Assembly: GCA_047967505.1 (NCBI GenBank)
Contig: CM106538.1
DNA length: 64,000 nt
Direction: 5' to 3' (one strand)
Source of the DNA: Dipteris shenzhenensis
Lineage: Eukaryota > Polypodiophyta > Polypodiopsida > Gleicheniales
Positions 1 to 8,980 of this stretch are shown here, piece by piece. Position 1 is the first letter of the stretch. Each line of letters starts with the position of its first letter. The translations under genes were made by a program, and so were the position numbers. The notes beneath the pieces are model-generated. The model worked only from the letters and a program-made list of their open reading frames with translations, had not been told where the DNA came from and did not search any database.

Positions 1-757
1 GTTGCCAAAGGCTATGCACAGAAGAAGGGCATAGATTATGAGGAGACATTTGCTCCTACATCCCGGATGACCACCATCAGGGCAGTTATTGCCATGGCTG
101 CAAATTTTGTTTGGAATGTCCATCAATTGGACATAAAAACAGCTTTCCTTAATGGGGACTTGCACAAAGAGGTTTATGTCGAATAACCTCCTGAATTTGA
201 ACTTTCTGGCAATGCACTTCAAGTTTGCAAGCTGAATAAAGCTTTATATGGGCTGAAACAAGCCCCACGTGCATGGTATGCCAAGATTGATGCATTCCTG
301 GCAAGTAAGGGGTTACATAATAGTCCCACAGAAAGCACCCTCAACATCAAGAAGGATGGGGGGGACATTTTGGTCATCATTCTTTATGTAGATGATATGC
401 TACTCACAGGGTCAAATGAGGAAATAATTGTAGATTTCAAAGCTGAGTTGAAAGCTGAATTTGGCATGATAGATTTGGGCATGTTAAATTTTTATTTGGG
501 GATCCAGTTCATACAAGACAAGCGTGGCATCGTTATGTCTCAATCCAAGTATGTGCAAAAGCTCTTGGATAGGTTCAACATGCATGATTGTAAGCCTATA
601 GCCACTCCCATGGAGTAGGGGCTGAAGCTTACTATGTATGATGCAGGTGAATCAGTGGATGTCACACTTTACAGCCAAGTTGTTGGATGCCTCATCTATT
701 TGTGCAATACTAGGACCGATATTCAGTATGCAGTATCTCAGGTGAGCAGGTATATTC
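1..757 (+). pseudogene. copia-1 element, reverse transcriptase part (5' portion, interrupted)
   Basis: Frame 1 reads as Ty1/copia reverse transcriptase from the window edge: a VAKGYAQ block, then HQLDIKTAFLNGDL, LYGLKQAPRAWY and the catalytic LYVDDMLLTGS near 385. It continues into the SKYVQKLLDRF block and the start of the RNase H linker. Two in-frame stops are visible (TAA at 184-186, TAG at 616-618), so the copy is dead. The reading frame breaks at 757 in the middle of a Val-Ser-Arg-Tyr-Ile segment and resumes at 17,007 beyond the inserted gypsy element. Upstream gag, protease and integrase lie outside the window. The family assignment is secure. Confidence 0.93.
753..757. repeat. Target site duplication (left) of gypsy-1
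   Basis: TATTC sits directly before the left LTR. The same five bases follow the right LTR at 17,002-17,006. Removing the insert plus one copy restores a continuous copia reading frame. Confidence 0.9.
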
Positions 758-888
758 TAAAACCAGACTGACTGTGAAAGATAGCTATAGAACAGGATTT
801 ATGTTCTCAAAAACTCTCCCTCACTCCCTCTCTCTGGAGATGCACTAGGGCCCAGGACAAATTGTCGGGCTGGACCCCCCCGAAGGTC

Positions 889-894
889 TTTATT
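889..894 (-). promoter_or_regulatory. Putative polyadenylation signal AATAAA in the gypsy LTR
   Basis: The plus strand reads TTTATT, so the sense strand reads AATAAA. The motif is also present in the right LTR and in the diverged LTR at about 56,600, consistent with the R region. Its function is inferred from position. Confidence 0.45.
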
Positions 895-1300
895 CATTTC
901 AGAAATTCAATACAGAAGTTCAGCTTAAAGCTGTCTCGTAAGTCTCTCTCTCAAAACGTGAAAAATCCCTCTTTTACAAGAGCTTCAAGCCCCATTCAAA
1001 TTGGCAACATGCCACTTGTCTAAAATCTAAAGTAAATCCTATTACAAGCCACTAAGGGCCATTCTGGAGTCTTCAAAACTCTCGGTCACACGAACCGCTT
1101 CCTAGATGCTTGTCAGGCTCCCATTTCGCTTAGGAAAAATAATCCTTGCTAGTACCTGCAACAATTAATTAAAGCGCACCACCATGGTACCCATTAATTG
1201 TTAGCGCTTTGCATGCAAATAACACACTGTGGACTAATCCTAGTCACGGTGGGCGTCCCCACTGAACACATGTGCACTTCTAAACAAATATATATATATA

Positions 1301-1334
1301 CAGAGAAAATATATATATATATATATTTTCTCTG
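1301..1334 (-). promoter_or_regulatory. TATA-rich perfect palindrome in the gypsy LTR (putative core promoter)
   Basis: A 34-bp perfect inverted repeat begins CAGAGAAAA, runs through alternating TA and ends TTTTCTCTG. The right LTR has the counterpart at 16,634-16,667 with a slightly longer A run. It lies just downstream, in sense, of the dyad array, where a U3 TATA box is expected. Promoter function is an inference. Confidence 0.5.
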
Positions 1335-1361
1335 GTTGACTGGGATCAACACTCTTGATTA

Positions 1362-1376
1362 TAATTAAAGAGCTTT
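1362..1376. repeat. LINE-A target site duplication (3' side of LINE)
   Basis: TAATTAAAGAGCTTT occurs here directly before the LINE poly(T) and again at 8,711-8,725 at the LINE 5' end. The intact right LTR has this sequence once (16,695-16,709), which confirms the duplication. Confidence 0.93.
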
Positions 1377-1508
1377 TTTTTTTTTTTGCCGAAAAAACAG
1401 TTCTAATTATATTACTTCGAGAACAAGATACAAGAGGTCAGCTTATAGCTGACGGGCTGCGTTCACAAACCGGACGCAGCCCAAAAGGTAGCATAATAAA
1501 TCATACTC
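1377..1508 (-). other. LINE-A 3' UTR and poly(A) tail
   Basis: A run of about 11 T's (1,377-1,387) immediately follows the target duplication and is the poly(A) tail in sense. About 120 bp separate it from the ORF2 stop. No conserved 3' structure was recognised. Confidence 0.85.
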
Positions 1509-3901
1509 TCACGGAGGAATATGCTGAGTGTGAATGAACAGCCATCGGGGTGGTGAGTAGTGCCACCGAAGGCCCTGCGTAGTCTGCTCGAAGAAGAGGC
1601 TCTGTGAATCCCAAGCCTGGAGGAAGCGTCTCCGCTTCTCCTGACCAGCCCGGGAGTCTCCCTGAATCTGGTCCCACTGGCCTCTGAGGGTATGAATAAT
1701 CTCACTCCAAATCTCCGCCATGATCTGGGCAGTCGATAAGGAGGTGCCACCGAGGATCTGCGCGCAGCGCGAGGTCCAGATGTGCCATCCTGTAATGCTG
1801 CTGATAATCTCCCAGACTGGCTGCCTCTCCCGAACTCCTGTATCAGCCTCTGCTAGGTGCTGTGGGATACCCTCGAGCGGCCCCCACGTCCCCTTTGTGA
1901 TAAGGAAAGTGGGGTCCTGCTGGCATGCCTCGAACAAGTGATGAAGACCAGGTGCGGTGCTGCACCAACAGAACGCGCCCCAAGTGATCACTCCTAGCTC
2001 TGGTGCTGCACGAGTAAGAAGCCCGAAAGTCCACCTCCACACTTCCTGGGCGCGCATGCAGCTCCACAGGCAGTGTTTTGGTGACTCCTCATCCGCATGG
2101 CAAATCTGACAGCAACCGTCCTGGCCTATCTGCCTCAACCAGCTCCCCACTGGAAGACCTTTGTGGGTAAGAAGCCACAGGAAGTATGAGATCTTCCGCG
2201 GCCGCCAGCTCTCCCACAAGGCCTTCCAGAAAGCCTGCAAAAAGAACCTGGAAATACCCTGTGCGTACCAGCTAGGACGCTGGGTGGGGGGGCGGCTCTG
2301 CATCCTCCCGAGAACTCGCCTGCCCAGAGTCGTGCTGTAAGCGAAGAAGGAAGTCTGCCCCTGTCCTGTCACAATCTCTGGCCACCACCACTCTCCTGGG
2401 TCCCACTCAAGCTCTGACAAGGCCCGCCCCTCCCAGAGCCAAAGACGCCAAAGCTGCAACTGGTCCTGCTCGATACTAGGGTCGGTATGCCAGACCTTCC
2501 CCAGAAGGCCTACGACCCTAACCCTCTGCCACGGGAGTAGGGGGTCAATGAGCGCATCCTCTCTCCTGAGTCGTCCGTCCCCTGAAACCGCGAAGAAGGC
2601 GATAGAGGAGTCATCCAAACGTCCTGCGACCACCAGTGGGATGCCACGAGGGGTGAACTGTCCCAGCCAGTGGGTGTCTCCAGGCATGAGGACCTGAGGC
2701 TCAGGTGGAGCCAACCAAGCGGCTGGGATCGCACCGTCGATCTCCGTGCGTCTCGCCTGGACTCCGCGTGCACCTCCCGCTGCATCTGCCAGATCGGCCA
2801 TCTCCAGATGTCTGTACGTGTCCCTCCAAACTCGAAGGGACCGGGCTGGCCCCCTCATCCAGCCGTCCCACCTGATATGTGATCTCTCCCCCAGCTGAAG
2901 GCCCTCGGCGTCTCTGACCTGCCCATTCCAGACGAGCGGCTGGCGATCGATCTCCTCCTGACAGCTGGGCTGGGACTGAATGAGACTGAGACGGAGCCGC
3001 CTCCAAACCATGAGGAGGCTACGAACGAGTGGGGAGCGGGGCTGAGTGAGCGGGGCGGAAGTGAAGATCCACCTGAAGGACGGTAGCCACTCTCCACCTC
3101 GGCGCGGGACACAAGAGCCGACTCCCTGCTGAAGTAACATCTTCCACGTCTGCCCCCCTGGGGTCAAACCGCGGATGATAAGCTTGCCTAACAAGGCCTG
3201 ACTCTGAAGCTCTGGATCAATGACCCCCAGACCCCCCTCCGCCTGCGGAAGAATGACTGTCTGCCAAGCAACCCTGGCTCTGGTATCTCTCTGCCCATCC
3301 TCCCCAGAGCAAAGACAGTTCCGAACCAACCTCCTGAGCTGTGCCACGCTGGATCTCGAGAAGCACCAACAGGAAGCCACATACCAAGCCGTGGCTAGAA
3401 GGACCTGGTTAACTACTAAAGCACGACCTGCAAGGGACAGCTTAGCAGTGCTCCAGAAAGCCAGCTTCCGTCGGATGGAATCTAGCACCGGGAGAAACTG
3501 CTGAGCTGGCGTAATGTCTGGGCCAACCTGGAAGCCAAGGTATCTAGCTGTCTGTCCACGTGGAATCCATCTGAAGCCCAGGAATCGCCCCCACTGAGAA
3601 CACGCCCCCGGGTCTGTGAGAAAACCAACTGATTTGTTCCAGTTGATTTTCGCACCAGCGGCCGAGCAGAAAACCTCCAGGGCCATCCGCACCCTCTCTA
3701 GCATCCTCTCATCGTCCTGGACATAAAGGGCTGTATCATCTGCGTACTCTGAGTCCAGAAGCTCCGTGTCCTCCCGGAGTGGAAGGCGAACACCCCTGAG
3801 CCCTGTGGACCTCGCTCGAAGGTAGTAAGTCATGGCCTCGGCGAAGAAGAGAAACAGATAAGGAGCCAGAAGACAGCCCTGACGTACTGATCTCTCCAAG
3901 C
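1509..3901 (-). pseudogene. LINE-A ORF2, 3' portion: RT motif B onward, C-terminal zinc region
   Basis: Continuation of ORF2 after a frameshift near 3,902. It opens with SVRQGCLLAPYLF (RT motif B region), then the catalytic EYADDTALYV about 52 codons in, and thumb-like sequence with KINWNKS. Near 2,130-2,040 there is a zf-RVT-type segment: a WLLTHKGLPVGSWL block followed by CCQICHADEESPKHCLWSC. The frame then stays open to a stop at 1,511-1,509. There is no ATG at the head of this segment; the codon there is TTG, so it is not a separate gene. It depends on the upstream half being read through the shift. If the shift is real, the element cannot make a full ORF2 protein. Confidence 0.92.
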
Positions 3902-5899
3902 TGAAACGCTCACCATCCTGCCTCCAATGATGACTCTGCTAGACGCTGTCCTGTACAAAGCTGAGATACCCTGAATCCAGCCTGCCGGGAAACCTAGTCG
4001 CTCCAGAGTCCCCTCCAAAAAGGACCAATCCACGCGATCGTAGGCCTTCTCGAAGTCGAGAAGTAAAATGGCAAGGTGTGAACCGCTGTACTGAGCCCAC
4101 TCCGCCGCCTCTGAAAAGGTGAAGACATTATCCAGGATACTGCGATCCTGGACAAAGCCTGTCTGAGTGTCATGGACGAGGTCTGGGAGTAGAGGTCGAA
4201 CTCTGGCACTGATCATCTTGGCGAGGATTTTGTAGGCAGTGGTAAGGAGAGTGATCGGACGCCACTGGCGGATCTCCTGTCTATCTCCTCCCTTCGGGAT
4301 GAGGCAAATCAGTCCCGAGGAAAGGCTCTCTGGCATCTGACCGCTGCTGAAAATCCCCTGCAGAGCTGCAAGGAGGGGCTGATGGATCTGGTCCCAGAAG
4401 GAGGTGAAGAAAGCTCGGGATAGCCCATCCTCACCTGGGCATTTCTGCCCATCAATAGCCATCAAGGCCTCCAACATCTCATCCGCGATGAACGGCGCCA
4501 ACAACGTCGCCTGCATGCTGGGCTGGACCAGGGATGGAATGTGCCTCCACACCTCCTCACGGTCACGACTAGCACGAGGGGCAAGTGGCTCCTGCTGGAA
4601 GAGGGTCCTGTAGAAGTCAGTGGCCAACCCCAGGACCTCCCCCGGGTCCGTAACAATGTGACCATCCGCTGTCCTGAGACTCCGTAGCTGATCACCTGCA
4701 GCTCTCTGGCCGTGTGTCCTGAAGAACTCCCTGCACATCCGGTCACCCTTCCGGGCCCAGAAGGAGAGAGAGGCGTGAAAGGAGAATTCGGAGCGACGCT
4801 GGAGGGTCTCCTCCAAGAGGGCTCTGGCTCGAAGGGCCTGGATCCGAAGCTCCTCCGAGCCCGGGGAAGATTGCTGAAGTCGCTGAATGGAGGCGAGGTC
4901 CCTCCGAAGAGCTCTCTCTCTGCCCCACCAATCCTGTCGAACCTGTAGGGCTGCGAGCTGGCAGATCTGGCTGGACTCCTGCAGAGCCTGCGCGACCGAG
5001 TCTACCAGATCCATGCCCTCCCCCCAGTCTCTGTCCCAAAGACTGCAAATGCTGCTACGGACGTCCGCCCTCGAGAAGATGGAATCGGGAATCCTGCATG
5101 ATCGGGGGGGGAGAGTCTGGGCTGCCGAATCTAATGAGAGGAGCACAGGCGCATGGTCGGATAGTGTCGTCCCTGGAACAATGCCCGCCTGGCCACCTCT
5201 GCTGATGGCCCAATCGCTGACATAAAACCTATCAAGCCGCTCCAGGAGTCTGCCTCCTTCCCTGCGGAAGCCCCAAGAGAAGTCCAGGCTCCCGTGCCAA
5301 CGCCGGAAGGACGGGTCTCTCCAACTGTCCCTCCCTCCTGTCGCGAAGATGAAAGAGTCCCAAGCTGACTGCTCTGCCTGAGCCATACCTGTGAACTCCG
5401 GATCTCTACCCTGCTGGTCCTCCAAGGTCTCCAGGTTGTTGAAGTCTCCTCCAACAATCCAGGAATCCATGTCTGGAAGAATCCCTGTAAGTGTCCTCCA
5501 GAAGGTGGCTCTGCATCTGAGGTCTGTGGGAGCATAAATGTTGAGGATTCCTATCTTGGATCCCTCCAAATTCAGGCCTACCCAAAGGGCTCGGCCTGGG
5601 ATCAACGTGCCGTGACCGAAAACTGACTGAGCTAACTGCTCGCACACGGAGGTACAGACCCCCCCGCTCCTCCCCTGTGCGCCGATCGAAGGCTCCCAAT
5701 AAGTGTAGGAGCGTCCAGGGAGAACCTTCCCGCAGCTACGGGCATGAGCCGCAGAAAGCTTGTGCTCCTGGAGCAGCAGTACATCCAATCGACCAATCAC
5801 TGCAGGCTGAAGTTCCTGACGCAAAATGAGCTTCCTGGGACCACGGGTACTCGAAGAGTGAAACCCGTTCACATTCCAGGATACGAGGTGTAGGCTCAT
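3830..5899 (-). CDS. LINE-A ORF2, 5' portion: AP-like endonuclease and N-terminal RT
   Basis: Starts at ATG 5,899, overlapping the ORF1 stop as ATGA. Residues 1-255 form an endonuclease/exonuclease/phosphatase domain with all expected landmarks: WNVNG (N9/N11), LLLQEH (E45), NIYAPT (Y122), GGDFNN (D152, N154) and SDHAP (D248, H249). From about residue 535 the reverse transcriptase starts (LICLIPKGGD, QWRPITLL, TGFVQDRSI), with motif A LLLDFEKAYDRVDW near residue 615. The frame is lost near 3,902, where motif B jumps into another frame. The tail after that (to 3,830) is out-of-frame and not native. A net loss of one base explains the shift; a sequencing or assembly error cannot be excluded. 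Confidence 0.93.
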   Translation of the reverse strand: MSLHLVSWNVNGFHSSSTRGPRKLILRQELQPAVIGRLDVLLLQEHKLSAAHARSCGKVLPGRSYTYWEPSIGAQGRSGGVCTSVCEQLAQSVFGHGTLIPGRALWVGLNLEGSKIGILNIYAPTDLRCRATFWRTLTGILPDMDSWIVGGDFNNLETLEDQQGRDPEFTGMAQAEQSAWDSFIFATGGRDSWRDPSFRRWHGSLDFSWGFRREGGRLLERLDRFYVSDWAISRGGQAGIVPGTTLSDHAPVLLSLDSAAQTLPPRSCRIPDSIFSRADVRSSICSLWDRDWGEGMDLVDSVAQALQESSQICQLAALQVRQDWWGRERALRRDLASIQRLQQSSPGSEELRIQALRARALLEETLQRRSEFSFHASLSFWARKGDRMCREFFRTHGQRAAGDQLRSLRTADGHIVTDPGEVLGLATDFYRTLFQQEPLAPRASRDREEVWRHIPSLVQPSMQATLLAPFIADEMLEALMAIDGQKCPGEDGLSRAFFTSFWDQIHQPLLAALQGIFSSGQMPESLSSGLICLIPKGGDRQEIRQWRPITLLTTAYKILAKMISARVRPLLPDLVHDTQTGFVQDRSILDNVFTFSEAAEWAQYSGSHLAILLLDFEKAYDRVDWSFLEGTLERLGFPAGWIQGISALYRTASSRVIIGGRMVSVSAWRDQYVRAVFWLLICFSSSPRP

Positions 5900-7935
5900 G
5901 GAGAGGGATGGGGGGCTGCGAATAGCTGTCTGCTCGCAGAAGAAGTCGAAGAAGAATCAGACAGATCGGAGTGGAGGCGCTGCCGCTTGTGAGAAGGTTT
6001 GGAGGGGGAGACGGGGTCGTCCTGCCTGTTCTTCAACACCTTCAGCAAAGGCGAGAGGCCTCTAGTGCCATGAACAAATGCTTTCTCGAGCCAGCTCGAG
6101 ATCTCTGAAGCAGTCATCCCGTAGAAGGTTCGGAGTTTCTGTTGGGACCAAGCTCTGACATCCTGGGGAAGAGGCCATGCCAGGGGGGGTCTGAGGATCA
6201 CGATCAATCGGAAACGTTTGGCAGCGCAACGCCACCGCAAGCGCACATCGCCCTCGGACCACTGAGTCTCGAGGAGCTGCCCACCGGACGGGCCTATCCA
6301 GGAGCAAATCTGGGCGTGTGTCTGCTCTCTGAGAGCCTCCCACACCGAGTCGTCTGTCCAGGTCTCGGTGCCATCGCTGAGGAACGTGAAGGCGAAGCTA
6401 GGGCCATCCCTGGGAGCCAAGGCACCAATCCTCCCATCCGCCCCTTTGCGGAGCATGAAGATACTAATGTCGAGACAAGCCGGGAAGGTCCCAAGGTCGG
6501 CCACATCCAGGTAGTCCCAGGGGCCAGATCTGTAAAAGTCTCGAGGGAGCTCTCTCTCCTGGAGCTGAGACCCAGCTGAGTCTGCCACTGAGGGGCTAGC
6601 GGGAAGGGAAACCTGCTCCACTGGTGGTACAGACACCGGGTGTCCTGCAAGCGGGGGAGGAGGGGGAGGAGGCTGCGGGATAGGCGACTCGGGCTCCACG
6701 GAGGCGACTGGCGGAGAAGGTGGAGGAGGTGGAGCGGAGGCTGCACTCGGCTGGGAAGGCGACGGTGCAGCTAACTCTGTAGGAGGGGCGAGGGGAGCAG
6801 GGGGGGGAGGGGGATGGGGATGCATCTGGAACTGGGGCTGAGAGGGAGGGGGAGGGGGAGGGGACTGAGGAAAAGGAGGCGGGGGCTGAAACTGCGGGGC
6901 GGGCGAAGGGGGGGGAAACTGGGGAAACCGGGGAGAAGGCGGGGGGGTGGGAGAGAGGAGGATCTGAGGCTGTGGAGGGCGGGCTGCCGTCGAAGAAGAG
7001 GCTCTCCCAGGTCCCTGGGGCATCTGCCTGTCAGGCCTGTGGAGTGCTGCTGCAGGAATGGTGACCTCTGCCTCCTTGCCTTTATCCGAAATCTTCTTAT
7101 TCTTTCCTCTTTTCCTTCGAACCTCGGTCCAACCGCCCACTACCTCTGGCCCAGGCTCCGACTGCCTCGGCTCCTCCTGACGTGGCTGTCCGGGGGGGGG
7201 AGGTGGGGGCGGAGGGGGCGGGGGCGGGGAGGGTCGAGACGAGCTGGCAAAGCGTGGACAAGTAGCCGCCAAGTGCCCAAAGCCATGGCACCGCAGGCAC
7301 TGACCTGGCTGTCCGGTGACTATCATGCTCTGGGTGATACTGCCGGCACCTGTAACGATCTCGATCACTGCAGGGAGAGTCGCAGGATCCGCCACAGCCA
7401 CACGGACTCGGGGAGCTCCTGCCGTGGTCACCGCGTCGGCAAAGGTGTCGTGCATAACCCAGCCAAAATGGGAGCCCAAGTCCCTGACAATCGGCCGCAG
7501 CTCAGTAGCAAGCCCTGGAAAAACGAGTGTCACTGGGTGGCGAGGTATACGGAACCGAGTGTCGAAATCCGCTGCGCTGAAACCACGGTACCACGGGACT
7601 ATCATGATGATCTTCCCATCCACCGATGTGGGGGAACCGGCAATCAGATTGCTCGCAGCTTTCTCACTGGAGAGTTTGAGCCAGAAGATGCCCCTTCCCA
7701 TAAGGGCCACCTCCTCGATATGGCCATCCTCTAGCAAGAGAGTGGACTGGAGCCAGTCCCTGATGGTAGACCTGGAGGGGGAGTGTCCAATGACTCTACC
7801 GTAAACAGAGGTACGAGCAAAGTCACTGGCTACCTCCTGAACACGAGATGATTGTTGCTCTGTCAGGATAACGCGGTAGGCATCTGGAGAGGGAGGGTCC
7901 GACTGGGCCTCCGGATCCGGGCTGGGGGCCGCCAT
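5896..7935 (-). CDS. LINE-A ORF1: zinc-knuckle, proline-rich nucleic-acid-binding protein
   Basis: 679 residues from ATG 7,935. The N-terminal third, about residues 40-200, resembles the DUF4283-like region of plant L1 ORF1 (the FWLKLSSEKAASNLI and IIMIVPWYRGF blocks). A CCHC zinc knuckle follows (CLRCHGFGHLAATC, spacing C-x2-C-x4-H-x4-C). Then comes about 200 residues of very proline-rich sequence with runs of up to about a dozen prolines, and a C-terminal globular-looking segment (residues about 470-640) ending in a Ser-rich tail. The protein probably coats LINE RNA in a ribonucleoprotein. The stop (TGA) overlaps the ORF2 start. The proline-rich linker generates long antisense open frames that are artefacts. 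Confidence 0.93.
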   Translation of the reverse strand: MAAPSPDPEAQSDPPSPDAYRVILTEQQSSRVQEVASDFARTSVYGRVIGHSPSRSTIRDWLQSTLLLEDGHIEEVALMGRGIFWLKLSSEKAASNLIAGSPTSVDGKIIMIVPWYRGFSAADFDTRFRIPRHPVTLVFPGLATELRPIVRDLGSHFGWVMHDTFADAVTTAGAPRVRVAVADPATLPAVIEIVTGAGSITQSMIVTGQPGQCLRCHGFGHLAATCPRFASSSRPSPPPPPPPPPPPPGQPRQEEPRQSEPGPEVVGGWTEVRRKRGKNKKISDKGKEAEVTIPAAALHRPDRQMPQGPGRASSSTAARPPQPQILLSPTPPPSPRFPQFPPPSPAPQFQPPPPFPQSPPPPPPSQPQFQMHPHPPPPPAPLAPPTELAAPSPSQPSAASAPPPPPSPPVASVEPESPIPQPPPPPPPLAGHPVSVPPVEQVSLPASPSVADSAGSQLQERELPRDFYRSGPWDYLDVADLGTFPACLDISIFMLRKGADGRIGALAPRDGPSFAFTFLSDGTETWTDDSVWEALREQTHAQICSWIGPSGGQLLETQWSEGDVRLRWRCAAKRFRLIVILRPPLAWPLPQDVRAWSQQKLRTFYGMTASEISSWLEKAFVHGTRGLSPLLKVLKNRQDDPVSPSKPSHKRQRLHSDLSDSSSTSSASRQLFAAPHPSP

Positions 7936-8710
7936 ACCGCCAAGACTAACTGCAAGCTTCCGATGAAGAAAAACAGGCTGCCACCCAAGAAGAGATGAAG
8001 CGTCGGTGGAGCCTGGGGGTGAGGCGGCGAGGCGGGATGGAGCGGAGGGGGCGGCTGGAGCGGCGGCGAGGCGAGGATGGAGCGGAGGCGGGCGAGGCGA
8101 GGCGGGATGGAGCGGAGGCGGGCGAGGCGAGGCGAGGCGGGATGGAGCGGAGGGGGCGAGGCGAGGCGGGATGGAGCGGAGGCGGGCGAGGATGGAGCGG
8201 AGGCGGGCGAGGCGAGGCGGGATGGAGCGGAGGCGGGCGAGGCGAGGCGAGGCGGGCTGGAGCGGAGGCGGGCGAGGCGAGGCGGGATGGAGCGGAGGGG
8301 GGGGCTGGAGCGGCGGCGAGGGGGGGGGGGTTGGAGCGGGGGCGAGGGGCGGGTTGGAGCGAGGGGGCGGGATGAAGCGGAGGTAAGGGCGGGGATGGAG
8401 CGAGGGGGCGGGATGGAGCGAGGGGCGGCTGGAGCGAGGGGCGGAGGTGAGGCGAGGGGCGGAGGTGAGGCGAGGGGCGGGATGAGGCGAGGGGCGGAGG
8501 TGAGGCGAGGGGTAGCGGGGTGCCGGCGGGGGGGGAGGAGAGGGGACGGGGGTCGAGGGCGGACGGGAGGGGTGGAGGTGGACGCGGCGAGGGAGGGGGG
8601 GGGGGGAGCGAAGGGGAGGTAGGGGCTAACGGCGAGGGGGGGAGGGGAAGCTCGCAGGAGCTGCCATGAAGGGAGCGAAAAAAACACTGCTCACTATAAT
8701 CCTGCTACAT
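7936..8710 (-). promoter_or_regulatory. LINE-A 5' region with GC-rich minisatellite (putative internal promoter)
   Basis: The 775 bp between the 5' target duplication and ORF1 are extremely GC-rich and strand-biased: C/T-rich in sense, G/A-rich on the plus strand. From about 8,030 to 8,520 the plus strand iterates units such as GGCGGGATGGAGCGGA and GGCGGGCGAGGCGA with variable order. Open frames here on both strands are low-complexity and lack a convincing ATG. L1-clade LINEs usually carry an internal promoter in this position; that role is inferred. Confidence 0.7.
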
Positions 8711-8725
8711 TAATTAAAGAGCTTT
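8711..8725. repeat. LINE-A target site duplication (5' side of LINE)
   Basis: Second copy of TAATTAAAGAGCTTT; see 1,362-1,376. It forms most of the left arm of a 41-bp imperfect palindrome that is intact in the other LTR at 16,695-16,735. Confidence 0.93.
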
Positions 8726-8980
8726 GACCAAGGGTCAAGGCGCTTTAATTATAGCCAAGTCTCTCCAACCGAAGTTGGCACATCTTGGTTAACCGGGGTT
8801 AACCCTCTTGGCGCATGCCAAGTCTTGTTGACTGAAGTCAACACTCTCTGACCGCAGTCAGGTTTACTTGACTGGAGTCAAGTATCTTTGACCGTAGTCA
8901 ATCCTTTGACCATTAAAATAACTCTTTGACCATAATTAACACATATAAAACTCTTTAATTATGATCAAATAAATGGTCAA
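8724..8980. promoter_or_regulatory. Array of short inverted repeats in U3 (W-box-like dyads), left LTR copy
   Basis: Successive dyads include: TTGACC-AAG-GGTCAA (8,724-8,738); CCAAC-CGAA-GTTGG (8,765-8,778); GGTTAACC-GG-GGTTAACC (8,787-8,804); CTTGGC-GCAT-GCCAAG (8,807-8,822); GTTGAC-TGAA-GTCAAC (8,827-8,842); CTGAC-CGCA-GTCAG (8,848-8,861); CTTGAC-TGGA-GTCAAG (8,867-8,882); TTGAC-CGTA-GTCAA (8,888-8,901). A 15-bp arm pair with one mismatch follows (8,925-8,939 with 8,955-8,969). It is nested inside a TTGACCATT/AATGGTCAA pair. TTGAC(C/T) is the WRKY W-box core. Regulatory function is inferred from position and conservation. Confidence 0.7.

Larger units (their letters stand above)
758..1376 (-). 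repeat. gypsy-1 3' LTR, distal segment (U3 promoter part, R and U5)
   Basis: Matches 16,091-16,709 of the right LTR. In sense orientation it contains the TATA-rich palindrome (1,301-1,334) and a putative AATAAA polyadenylation signal at 894-889. It ends at 758 against the TATTC duplication. It is separated from the rest of the LTR (8,726-9,017) by LINE-A. Confidence 0.93.
1377..8710 (-). mobile_element. LINE-A: full-length L1-type LINE
   Basis: About 7.3 kb on the minus strand. It has a GC-rich iterated 5' region (8,710-7,936), ORF1 (7,935-5,896), ORF2 (5,899-1,509, one frameshift), a short 3' UTR and a poly(A) tail seen as T's at 1,377-1,387. It is flanked by a 15-bp target duplication inside the gypsy-1 LTR. 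The apurinic-type endonuclease, reverse transcriptase and C-terminal zinc-binding segment (zf-RVT type) in ORF2, with a zinc-knuckle ORF1, are typical of plant L1-clade elements. Being inside a young gypsy LTR, it is younger still. Confidence 0.95.

Noticed and set aside
1509-3899. Independent 796-residue gene
   Set aside because: Starts at TTG inside an RT domain whose first half is in the adjacent frame upstream; it is the second half of LINE-A ORF2.
6814-7734. 306-codon plus-strand open frame
   Set aside because: Antisense to the proline-rich ORF1 of LINE-A; its Gly/Arg-rich translation is the complement of proline codons.
8030-8520. CRISPR-like regular repeats
   Set aside because: Units are irregular and contiguous with no unique spacers; this is a eukaryotic minisatellite in a LINE leader.
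7995-8622. Several overlapping Gly/Arg-rich plus-strand ORFs (126-181 codons)
   Set aside because: Produced by the GC-rich minisatellite of the LINE-A 5' region; all three frames are open because stops are rare in such sequence.
7863-8687. 274-codon minus-strand ORF upstream of LINE-A ORF1
   Set aside because: Low-complexity Pro/Ser translation, starts with GTG and overlaps ORF1 in another frame; no domain.
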